Part shown: positions 18,101 to 27,400 of the stretch, piece after piece
Layout of the letters: each line of letters opens with the position of its first letter
Position numbering within the stretch: the stretch's first letter is position 1
Origin: CAWIJJ01 sp963836405
GTDB lineage: Bacteria > Acidobacteriota > Terriglobia > Bryobacterales > Bryobacteraceae
Assembly (NCBI GenBank): GCA_963836405.1
Contig: CAWIJL010000007.1
Coordinates: 496,001-560,000 of the forward strand
DNA: 64,000 nucleotides
Direction of reading: 5' to 3'
Program-made: the position numbers and the translations under genes
Notes under the pieces: generated by a model
What the model was told of the DNA's origin: nothing
Database searches by the model: none
The model's input: the letters and a program-made list of their open reading frames with translations, nothing else

Positions 18101-19456
18101 ATGAAGCGACTCCAACAGGTTATCTGGACCAAAGGCACATTCCTGACGCCGCAGCACCTTCAGATCCAGGACCGGTTCCTCGAGAACCTTCTGCAGTTTC
18201 AGCTCGAATGCCTCAGTTTCCGTCCCTGGGGGTTTCGCACGCTCCAGATCAGCCAGGAAGCGCTTACCGGCGGCGCCCTCGGAATCGCCTCGGCTTCCGG
18301 AATCTTCGCCGACGGCCTCCTGTTCGACATTCCCGATTCGGACGAGGCGCCCCCACCCAGGCAGCTCGCCGAATGCTTCGACCCGGACCAGGACAGCCTG
18401 GATCTGTACCTGGCCGTTCCGCAGTACCGGGACCGCGGCATGAACGTAGCCACCTCGTCGCGCGACGCCGGCGCCCGGTTCCGCGCCGAGATCAAGCTGT
18501 TCCGCGACGAAAATACAGGCCAGGCGGAGAAGCCCGTGCATGTGGCCCGCAAGAACTTCCGGCTGCTCACCGAGACCGAGGCCCGGGAGGGGTTCTCCAC
18601 TCTTCGCGTCGCACGCGTGCTGCGCAGTAAAGCCGGCGCGTTTCATCTCGACCCGCGCTTCGTGCCCCCGCTGGTCGAGTTTAATGCCAACGACCATCTG
18701 GTGGCCATCGCACGCCGCCTGGTGGAAATCCTCGCCGCCCGTTCTACCGCCATTTCCGCCATGCGCCGGCAGAAGAATCAGAGCCTGGCCGATTTCACCG
18801 CCGCCGACATCGCGAATTTCTGGCTGCTATACACCGTCAACACATTTTTCCCCTCGTTCCGGCACCTGTTCGAATCGCGTGGCGGACATCCCGAAGAGCT
18901 CTACTCCGCCATGCTGTCGCTGGCGGGCGCGCTCACCACTTTTTCGGGAAGCATCCATCCCCGCGACCTGCCCGTCTACGACCACGACGATCTCGGCGGC
19001 TGTTTCACCGAGCTCGACGAGAAGCTGCGGCTGCTGCTCGATACGGTGGTTCCGGCGAATTTCGTCTCGCTGCCGCTCAAGCTGGTGCAGCCCTCCATCT
19101 ACGCCACCGCCATCGACAACGACAAGTATTTCGCCAATACGAAGATGTACCTGGCCGTCAGCGCCGAGGTCAGCCAGTCCGAACTGGTGTCCAAAACGCC
19201 CAATCTTGTCAAGGTGACTTCGGCCAGCCGCGCCGACCACATCGTGCAATACGCGCTGCCGGGCGTGGGTTTAAATTATCTCTCGGCGGTTCCGAACGCC
19301 ATTCCCATGAAATTGAATTACACCTACTTCAGCCTGGCCCAGTCGGGACAGGAGTGGGAGGCCATCCAGCGCTCGCGCAACCTGGCCGCCTACGTGCCGG
19401 GCGATCTCGCCAATCCGCAATTGGAGTTGATTATCCTGCTGCCACAGGCCGGCTGA
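18101..19456 (+). CDS. tssK: T6SS baseplate protein TssK, copy 1 (VasE/ImpJ)
   Basis: 451 residues. TssK links the baseplate to the TssL/TssM membrane complex. The family start is plain (VIWTKGTFLTPQHLQIQDRF), with later landmarks IANFWLLYTVNTFFP, HPEELYSAMLSLAGALTTF and the RDLPVYDHDDLG motif, and a late KLNYTYFSLAQSGQEWEAI. It shares all these blocks with a second tssK at 22405, but the two proteins are clearly diverged. This copy is flanked on both sides by reverse-strand genes, so it is a single-gene transcriptional unit, and its stop abuts the stop of the repeat-protein gene. Confidence 0.93.
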   Translation: MKRLQQVIWTKGTFLTPQHLQIQDRFLENLLQFQLECLSFRPWGFRTLQISQEALTGGALGIASASGIFADGLLFDIPDSDEAPPPRQLAECFDPDQDSLDLYLAVPQYRDRGMNVATSSRDAGARFRAEIKLFRDENTGQAEKPVHVARKNFRLLTETEAREGFSTLRVARVLRSKAGAFHLDPRFVPPLVEFNANDHLVAIARRLVEILAARSTAISAMRRQKNQSLADFTAADIANFWLLYTVNTFFPSFRHLFESRGGHPEELYSAMLSLAGALTTFSGSIHPRDLPVYDHDDLGGCFTELDEKLRLLLDTVVPANFVSLPLKLVQPSIYATAIDNDKYFANTKMYLAVSAEVSQSELVSKTPNLVKVTSASRADHIVQYALPGVGLNYLSAVPNAIPMKLNYTYFSLAQSGQEWEAIQRSRNLAAYVPGDLANPQLELIILLPQAG

Positions 19457-19707
19457 TCACTTCTTCATCACGAAAATCATCACCACGATTCCAAGCAGGA
19501 ACGCCGCCACGCAACAGATCGCGATCAGCAGCGTGTTCGTGCCCGCAGCCTTGGCCGCCTTGATGGGCGCGCCCGCGGCCGCACCCGCCGCCGATACGCC
19601 GCTCGGCACGCGCGGCATATGAGGCATGTGCGGCTGTGACACGCGAGGCAACTGCGGCGACCTCACGCCCGGGACGACCTGCGGTATGTGCGGAGGCTGC
19701 GGGACAC

Positions 19708-19743
19708 GCGGCATATGCGGCATATGCGGCATGTGCGGCATGC
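19708..19743. repeat. Four tandem 9-bp units encoding PHM repeats
   Basis: GCGGCATAT at 19708-19716 is repeated at 19717, then as GCGGCATGT at 19726 and GCGGCATGC at 19735. On the minus strand it encodes the Pro-His-Met run near the C-terminus of the repeat protein, just before its membrane helix. It is a slippage-prone microsatellite inside the coding sequence. Confidence 0.8.
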
Positions 19744-21054
19744 CGCCACCCTTGGCGCCGCCTCCCGCCGGTGCTCCCGGCGCGGGCCCTCCGGCCCCGG
19801 TGCCGCCGCTCGGCAACGAAATCATCCGCGTGTATTCGCTGGGTCCCGCCGGTTCGGCAGGCCCCTGCGGCGTCGACGGCGCGGAAAAAACGCCGGTGGC
19901 TCCGCTGCCCCCGGCGTCTGGCCGGTACGGCGGAGCGGGCGCGTCCGGCCGGTATGAACCCTTCGAGATCATCTGTGTAAATCCGCCCGGTTCGGGTGCG
20001 GCCGGTTTGGCCGGCGCTTTCGGTGTTCCCGGCGGTGCGGGCTTGTTGAAGAACCGGCTGAAATCGCTGTCGTGCTGCACCTCGGGCTCCGGCTCGTTGA
20101 CCGGCGACTTCGACTCGAACATGTCGAGGAACGGTTCCTGTTTTGCCGCCTTGGGGGGCGGCGCCGGCCATCCCTGACCGGGCAGCGGCGTGGACTGCGG
20201 AGCCTCGAACATCCGCGTGAACTCTCCGGGGCCGGAACCTGCTTCCGGGCGCGGCTCGGGCGCCTGCATCGGCATCGGTTTGGAGCGCTGCGGCTCGAAA
20301 ATGCGGTTGAAGGCCCCAGGCGCCTCGGTACGTTCCGACTGCGGCAGATCTGTTGGAGGAGCCGAGGCCCACGATGGCGGAACTTCCCCCGCGGGCTCTT
20401 TGGATGGCGTCTGAAACAGCCGCGTGAACTCGCCGGGCGGGGAGGCACTCGAGGGCTGTTGGGGCGCCGGAGGTGGTGTGCTTGCGGGTTCCTGGACCGG
20501 AGCGCGGAATAGCCGAGTGAAGTCGCCCGGCTGGCCAGCGGGTTTGCCCGGCGGTGTTGGAGCGGCAGGAGCGGCCGGCTCCCGGGCAGGCGGCGAGGCC
20601 GGCGGCAACGGCTCGCTTTTGAACATTCTCGTGAACTCCCCCGATTGGCTTGCGCTCCGTTGAGGAGGCGGCTCGGCCGGCGGCGAACCCCGGAACTCCC
20701 CAGGCCCTGCAGCCGGCTTCGCAGGCGTAGGCGGTACGGGAGGCGCAGGCGGAGGCTGGGCGGGCATCTCCGCGGTGGGTAGTTCGGAGGCAGGGATAGG
20801 CTCGGTTTCGGCCTCCGAGGTCGGCGGGTTCTGCGCCGCCTGGAACATCATCGTGAACGCACCCGGCGTCTTGGTGGAGGGCTTGTCGGGACTCGGAGGC
20901 GGATCGTCGGAGCGGGGAGATGGGGGCGCTGCCGCGGGTTTCTTGGGCGGCTGAAAGGCCATCGTGAACGCACCCGGCCCGGTTTTCGCCGGCTCCGCGG
21001 GAGGAGGTTCGGGTGGCGGCGCGGACTCCTGCTTCGCCTGGAACATCCTCGTGA

Positions 21055-21720
21055 ACGGTCCGGGTTCAGTCGCAGGTTGCTCCACGGCCGGTGGCGCAGG
21101 AGGTTCGGGTGGCGGCGCGGACTCCTGCTTCGCCTGAAACATCTTCGTGAACGCGCCCGGCTCACTCGCGGGCGGCTGCGGCGGAGGCGGAGGAGGTTCG
21201 GGTGGCGGCGCGGGCTCCTGCTTCGCCCGGAACATCTTCGTAAACGCGCCAGGCTCACTCGCGGGCGGCTGCACCGCGGGTGAAGGCGCAGGAGGTTCAG
21301 GTGGCGGCGCGGGCTCCTGCTTCGCCTGAAACATCTTCGTAAACGTTCCAGGCTCACTCGCAGGCGGCTGCACCGGCGGCGGAGGCGGAGCAGGTTCAGG
21401 TGGCGGCGCGGACTCCTGCTTCGCCTGAAACATCTTCGTAAACGCTCCAGGCTCACTCGCGGGCGGCTGCACCGCGGGTGAAGGCGCAGGAGGTTCAGGT
21501 GGCGGCGCGGGCTCCTGCTTCGCCTGAAACATCTTTGTAAACGTTCCAGGCTCACTCGCAGGCGGCGGCACTGGCGGCGCCGGAGGTTCCGGCGGCGCGG
21601 ACTCCTGCTTCGCCCGAAACATCTTCGTAAACGTTCCAGGCTCACTCGCAGGCGGCGGCACTGGCGGCGCCGGAGGTTCCGGCGGCGCGGACTCCTGCTT
21701 CGCCCGAAACATCTTCGTAA
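21055..21720. repeat. Tandem array of seven 90-99 bp units inside the PGxFTxMF gene
   Basis: Starts of the recurring ACG(T/C)(T/G)CC block fall at 21055, 21151, 21244, 21343, 21442, 21541 and 21631, giving units of 96, 93, 99, 99, 99, 90 and 90 bp, all multiples of three. The last two units (21541-21630 and 21631-21720) are identical base for base, and the next 25 bases repeat the same start. The array encodes the homogeneous N-terminal-side repeats of the protein; motif copies nearer the membrane helix are more diverged. Confidence 0.9.
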
Positions 21721-22404
21721 ACGTTCCAGGCTCACTCGCAGGCGGCTGCACTGACGGCGCTAGGAGGTGCCGGCGGCTGCGCTGCCTGTTCGCCCGTCTG
21801 AAACATCTTCGTGAACGCTCCAGGCTCTGCCGGCGCCGCCGGTTCCTGCTTTCCTCCAAACATCGCCGTGAACGCCCCGGATGCGGTTCCCCCCGGTCCC
21901 GCCTCCTGCCCCACCGACGGCGATTGCATCGTCCGCGTGGCATCCGAAAGCGGCGGACCGCTCCGGGATGCCAGCGATTCCGGTACCTTCCATGCACCGG
22001 CCCGCGAAAACCGGTCCGGATCTTTCGGCGGTGGCGGCGCTTCGTGCTGCTTCATCCAGTCCATCAGCGCCAGGTGCGGCGGCGCCACGGTGATGAGGTA
22101 GGCGAACCCCTCGTGCTCCCCGACCTCGATCAGTTGCGCCAGCGCGTCCACCGACAAGGCGCGCAACCGAGCTTTGAACGGCTCGTGCGCGGGAGCCCAC
22201 GGCCCCGGAAGTACATGTACCGTTACCGCCCGTCCGGACAAGGTCTGCGCGCGAAAACTGCGCGCCCCCTCGCCCGGGATTTCCTCAATCAGTTCAAAAC
22301 CCTTCAGTCCCGCCATGTCGCACCCGGCCTTGTCACATCGTACCGCGTACTGCTCAGACACATGGGTCCTTGTCCGCCTATGCTACGCTAAACCGGACAG
22401 ACGT

Positions 22405-23742
22405 ATGAAATTGCTTTCTCGAGTTGTCTGGTCGGAAGGCATGTACCTGGGTCCGCACCACTTCCAGGTGCAGAGCCGCTACTTCGAGGATTCCATCCGG
22501 TTCGCGGTTTCCTCCCTGTGGTTCGCCTCCTATGGCCTCTCCGGGATCGAGGTGGATGCCGACGCGCTGCACAACGGCACGTTCTCGCTGTTGCACGCCC
22601 GTGGCATTTTCCGCGATGGCCTCGCCTTCAACATGCCGGAGAGCGACCCCGCACCCGACCCGCGCCCCGTGGCCGACGCGTTTCCTCCCACTCGCGACGG
22701 CGTCACCGTTTTGCTTGCCATTCCGCCTCACTCCCAGGACGGCATGAACTGTTCCATGGACAACGGCGTCCCCGCCCGCTACGTGGCCGAGGCCCGCACT
22801 TTGCACGACGAAAATACCGGCGTCGACGAGCGGCCCGTTCGCCTCGGACGCAAAAACCTGCGCCTCCTGTTCGATACCGAGCCCGATGCCGGTATGGTCA
22901 CCCTCCCGCTGGCGCGAATCGTGCGCGACGGCTCGGGCCACTTCGCCCAGGACGCAGCGTTCGTTCCGCCGGTTCTTTCGATTATCGCCAGCGCCCGCCT
23001 GATGCAGTTGCTGGACCGCCTGATCGACATCCTGAGCGAAAAGGCCGCCGGCATTCAGAAAGGGGCCGACGGCGCGCGGACCGATTACTCCCCGCGCGAA
23101 ATCGCCAATTTCTGGCTGGCGCACTCCGTCAACTCCGCCCTCGTGCCGCTGCGCCATCACCTCATTTCCAAGAGGCCCCACCCGGAAGAACTGTACACGG
23201 AAATGGCGCGCCTCGCCGGAGCGCTCTGCACCTTTGCGCTCGATTCTCATCCCCGCGATCTGCCGCTCTACGACCACGACGAGCTCGGCGACTGTTTCGA
23301 AAAGCTCGACCGCCACATCCGGCTGCACCTGGAAACCATCGTCCCCACGACCTGCCTTTCCATTCCGCTGCATGCGGCCGGCGACTACTTCTACGAAGGC
23401 GAGATTACCGATCAGCGCGTGCTCGGACGCTCGCGCTGGGTCTTCTCGATTCGCGCCCGCACCGCCGAAGCGGAACTGATGGCGCGGGTTCCCCAGGTGG
23501 TCAAAGTATGCACCCCGCCATTCGTGCGGGAACTGGTGAAGCGCGCCTTGCCCGGGATGGAACTGGTCCATCTCGCCCATCCGCCGCAGGCCATACAGGT
23601 CCGCTCCGAAGCGCAGTATTTCGGAATCACCCGCAGCGGTCCCTGCTGGGACCACATGTTGCAGACCCGGCGGATCGGCGTGTACGTCCCCGGCGAATTC
23701 CCGTCCCCTGAAGTCGAAATCCTGGTTGCGCTGGACAACTGA
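22405..23742 (+). CDS. tssK: T6SS baseplate protein TssK, copy 2
   Basis: 445 residues. The ATG at 22405 is chosen because it gives the family start MKLLSRVVWSEGMYLGPHHF; the frame is open 231 bases further upstream but that stretch lies over the divergent gene and shows no homology. Family blocks: QVQSRYFEDSI, IANFWLAHSVNSALVP, HPEELYTEMARLAGALCTF, RDLPLYDHDELGDCF, and ISRSGPCWDHM-like ITRSGPCWDHM. The consensus GPHHFQ matches canonical TssK better than copy 1 (TPQHLQ). It heads a tight tssK2-tssL-tssM run (2 and 12 base gaps), the usual membrane-complex operon, so it is the likelier baseplate-membrane connector. Confidence 0.94.
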   Translation: MKLLSRVVWSEGMYLGPHHFQVQSRYFEDSIRFAVSSLWFASYGLSGIEVDADALHNGTFSLLHARGIFRDGLAFNMPESDPAPDPRPVADAFPPTRDGVTVLLAIPPHSQDGMNCSMDNGVPARYVAEARTLHDENTGVDERPVRLGRKNLRLLFDTEPDAGMVTLPLARIVRDGSGHFAQDAAFVPPVLSIIASARLMQLLDRLIDILSEKAAGIQKGADGARTDYSPREIANFWLAHSVNSALVPLRHHLISKRPHPEELYTEMARLAGALCTFALDSHPRDLPLYDHDELGDCFEKLDRHIRLHLETIVPTTCLSIPLHAAGDYFYEGEITDQRVLGRSRWVFSIRARTAEAELMARVPQVVKVCTPPFVRELVKRALPGMELVHLAHPPQAIQVRSEAQYFGITRSGPCWDHMLQTRRIGVYVPGEFPSPEVEILVALDN

Positions 23743-23744
23743 TC

Positions 23745-24446
23745 ATGGCAGCTACCGACACGCGACGCCCCGAAAGCCTCGCCCTCATTTTTCAGGAAGT
23801 GCTCACCGCGGTTGAGAGACTGCGGGCCAACCGGCAGGGCGTTACCGACCCGAAAGCCTTCCGCCATCACACCCGCGACGCCCTCAAGACCGCGGCGAAC
23901 CAGGCGCTCGCCGGCGGGTACCCCTCGGACTACGTCAAATTCGCGACCTTCGTGTGCGTGGCGTTTCTCGATGAGTCCGTGCTCAAGTCGCAGAATCCGA
24001 TCTTCGCCGACTGGGTCCGTGAACCGTTGCAGCACGAGCTGTTCGGCACGGCTATAGCGGGAGAAGTGGTATTTCAGAATCTCGATTTCCTTCTCGGCCA
24101 GAGCGACTCTAACGATTTGGCCGACGTCCTCGAGGTTCATTACCTGTGCCTGCTGCTGGGCTTTTGGGGCCGCTACAGCGCCGTGAATCGCGGCGAACTG
24201 GCCCAGAAGATGAACCTCACTGCCGAAAAAATCCGCCGCATCCGCGGACGCTTCGCCGGCCTGTCGCCTGGCTGGGCGCTGCCGCAGGAAACCGTGCGCG
24301 TGGCGCGCGACCCGTGGGTGCGCCGCGCCGGCATTATCGCCGCGGTGATGGCGGTTCTCATGATCGTCCTGTTCGCCGGCTACAAGCTGAGCCTCAATTC
24401 CGGCATCGGCGAAGTGCGTGCCATCGGCGGGCAGACGAAGAGCTAG
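23745..24446 (+). CDS. tssL: T6SS membrane-complex protein TssL (DotU/IcmH)
   Basis: 233 residues, a short-type TssL without a C-terminal peptidoglycan-binding domain. The DotU cytoplasmic domain is at about residues 10-190 (ALIFQEVLTAVERL, YVKFATFVCVAFLDESVL, then HELFGTAIAGEVVFQNLDFLL and EVHYLCLLLGFWGRY). A single membrane helix at about 195-220 (IIAAVMAVLMIVLFAGY) leaves a short periplasmic tail, which is the normal C-tail topology. It follows tssK2 by two bases and precedes tssM by 12. Confidence 0.93.
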   Translation: MAATDTRRPESLALIFQEVLTAVERLRANRQGVTDPKAFRHHTRDALKTAANQALAGGYPSDYVKFATFVCVAFLDESVLKSQNPIFADWVREPLQHELFGTAIAGEVVFQNLDFLLGQSDSNDLADVLEVHYLCLLLGFWGRYSAVNRGELAQKMNLTAEKIRRIRGRFAGLSPGWALPQETVRVARDPWVRRAGIIAAVMAVLMIVLFAGYKLSLNSGIGEVRAIGGQTKS

Positions 24447-24458
24447 GAAGACAACGAT

Positions 24459-27400
24459 ATGAGTTCGACACTGTACATCATTTTGGGTGTCACGCTGGTC
24501 GCGCTGATCGTGCTTGTCGTCCTGTTCCTGATCAAAAGGAAAAAGGCCAAGGCCGAGGCGGCGGGTGAAGAGGCCACCGCGCCGGGCGGCGACGAGATTT
24601 CGATCCTGATCCGCGAGGCGGAGGCACGGCTGGCCGCGGCCCGCATCGAAAAGGGCGCCAAGGTCGCCAACCTCCCCGCGTTCCTCCTGATGGGCGACTC
24701 GGGCAGCACCAAGACCAGCATCATGATCCACTCGGGGCTCGATCCCGAACTGCTGGCAGGGCAGGTCTACGTCAACAGCGACGTGGCCCCCACCCGCACC
24801 GCCAACATCTGGTTCTCGCGCCGCACGGTCTTCGTCGAAGCCGCCGGCGCCCTCCCTGCCGACGCCGGCAAGTGGAAAAAACTCGTCAAGAGGCTTCAGC
24901 CCAAGACCTCCGTGGTGGGCAAGGGCGAACAGGCACCGCGGGCCGCCATCGTCTGCTTCGACGCCGAAAACTTCACCAGGCCCGGAGCGCAGGAAGCCGC
25001 CTCCGCGAGCGCCCGAACGCTGCGGGCGCGCCTCGGCGAAATCTCGCAATCGCTGGGCATCAACCTGCCGGTGTACGTGATCTTTACCCGCATGGATCGC
25101 GTCCCGTTCTTTCTCGATTACGTCCGCAACCTGAGCGAAGCCGAGGCCGGCCAGGTGCTCGGCGTCACTCTTGCCATGGTCAAAGGCCGCACCGAAGGCG
25201 TCTACGCCGAACAGGAAACCGCGCGGCTGACCGGCGATTTCGAGCGGCTCTTTCACTCCCTCGCCGATGCCCGCCCCGAATTTCTCGCCCGCGAATCCGA
25301 CGATGCCAAACTGCCCGGCGCCTACGAGTTCCCCCGCGAGTTCCGCAAGGTGCGTCCCGTGCTGGTGCAGTTCCTGGTGGATCTGTGCCGGCCCAGCCAG
25401 TTGACGGTCGGTCCGTTTCTGCGCGGGTTCTATTTCACCGGCGTCCGGCCCGTAATCGTCAACGAGGCGGCGCCCATCGTCGCGGCGGCGCCCCGGCAGG
25501 CCGCACAGGAAGCCATGGGCGGCGCTACCGGCATCTTCGCCATGAACCCGGCCGCGCCCGCGGGCCAGCAGCGCCAGGCGGCGCCCGTAGCCAGCTCGAA
25601 AAAGGTGCCGCAATGGGTTTTCCTGACGCAGCTTTTCTCGAGCGTCCTGCTGGCCGACTCCACCGCGCTCGGCGCCAGCGGGGCCAGCACAAAAACCAGC
25701 GTGGGACGCCGCATGCTGTTCTTTGCCGCGGCTTCGCTCTGCCTGCTGGCCTCCATCTTCTTCACGGTTTCGTACTTCAAAAACCGCGCCCTCGAAGCGC
25801 AGGTGACGGACGCCGCCAAAGCTATTTCGCTCGCGCCCATCGCCGGCGGCGACCTTGCGCCCATCGAACCGCTGCGAAATCTCGAGACCCTGCGCGTCGC
25901 GCTCGAACGCCTCGGCTCCTATGAGCGCGCCGGCGCCCCGTGGAGCTACCACTTCGGCCTGTATACCGGGCACAAGCTCTATCCCGAAGCGCGCCGCGTG
26001 TACTTCAGCCGGTTCCGCCAGTTGCTCCTCGGCCAGACCCAGGCGGCCATTCTTCATTTCATGCAGACCCTGCCGGTCAAGCCCGGTCCGGATTACAATC
26101 CCACCTACGAATCGCTCAAGGCCTATCTGATCACCACGTCGAATCCGGACAAGAGCACCCGCGAGTTTCTCTCCCCGGTCCTGATGCGCTGGTGGACCAA
26201 CGGACGCACCGTGGACGTGCCACGCTCCTCGCTAGCCCAGAAGCAGTTCGATTTCTATGCCGACGAACTGCGGATCGAGAATCCCTTTTCGAGCAACCAG
26301 GACTCCGGCGGCGTGGCCCACGCGCGCAAATACCTGGAGCAGTTTGCGGGTGTCCAGCGCGTCTATGCCTTCATGCTCTCCGAGGCGAATCGCCGGAACC
26401 AGCCCATCAATTTCCACAAGCAATTCCCGGAGGCCGCCAAAGTGGTGCTGGACCGTCATGAAGTGCCGGGCGCCTTTTCCAAAGGCGGCTGGGAATTCAT
26501 GACCAAGGACGCCATCCCCAACGCTGCCAAATATTTCGCCGGTGAGGAGTGGGTTCTCGGAAAACAGTCCGGCGGCGCGCTCGACGACGCCGAGCTCCAA
26601 CGCGCAATCCGGTCGCTCTATTACGCGGACTTCCTCAACGAATGGCGAGCGTATCTGAAGGCCGGAAACGTGCTGAAGTACAGCGGAATTCCCGACGCGG
26701 CGGAGAAGCTCTCGATCACCGCCGGGGCGCAATCGCCGCTGCTCGCCCTCATGTGCCTCGCCTCGGAAAACACCGCGGTGGACGACCCGGCAGTGGCCGC
26801 GCCATTCCAGCCGGTGCAGGCGGTTGTGCCGCCGGGATGCCTGGCGCGGTACGCCAACCCCACCAATCAGCCTTACATGACGGCGCTGCTGAACCTCCAG
26901 GCTTCGCTCGAGAGCCTCGGGCCGAATCCGCCCGACGCGGCTGCCGCCGCCCCTACCCTGGACAATGCCCGTCAGGCGAAAGTGGCCACCCGCCAGGTTT
27001 CCCAATCGTTCCGTTCCGACGCTGACCTGGGAGGCACCGTGCAGGGCCTTCTCGAAGACCCGATCACCAACGCCGAGGGCGTCCTGCGCGGGCTCGGACC
27101 GGCCGCCCTCAACGCCAAAGGCAAGGGCCTGTGTACTCAGATTTCGCCCATCCTGGCGAAGTACCCGTTCGCCCCGGCCGCCCAGAAAGAGGCCACGCTC
27201 CAGGAAGTGAACTCGGTCTACCATCCCAAGGACGGCGCCATCTGGCAGTTCTATGAGACCAATCTTTCCAAGTTCGTGACCCGCCAGGGAACTCCCGTCG
27301 AGAATGCCGCCATCGCGGTCACACCCGCGTTCCGCCAGTTCCTTGCACGCTCAGCCGCCTTCACCGATGCGGCCTACCCGCCCAACTCCGCCGATCCCCG

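Larger units (their letters stand above)
19457..22361 (-). pseudogene. Tail-anchored Pro-rich protein with about 20 PGxFTxMF repeats; frame broken by one extra base at 21761
   Basis: Read with one base removed, this is a single protein of about 967 residues. Residues 1-110 resemble a protein-kinase N-lobe (GFELIEEIPGEGARSF, then AVTVHVLPGP, then EVGEHEGFAYLIT), but the expected VAxK lysine is His and no catalytic C-lobe follows, so it is at best a pseudokinase fragment. Residues about 150-860 are Pro/Glu/Ala-rich and carry about 20 copies of a motif [P/E]G[A/T/E]FT[K/R]MF[Q/R]; a C-terminal stretch has PHMP repeats; the last 27 residues are one membrane helix ending MKK. The extra T at 21761 (plus strand) splits it into frames 21732-22361 and 19457-21760. 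Removing it joins PPAPP to APSVQPP, matching the other repeat linkers. It lies opposite and between the two tssK genes. I know no named family; a scaffold or regulator linked to the T6SS is inference. The break may be a sequencing error. Confidence 0.75.

Noticed and set aside
21055..21720. CRISPR-like array
   Set aside because: Units are 90-99 bp, contiguous without unique spacers, in frame and protein-coding.
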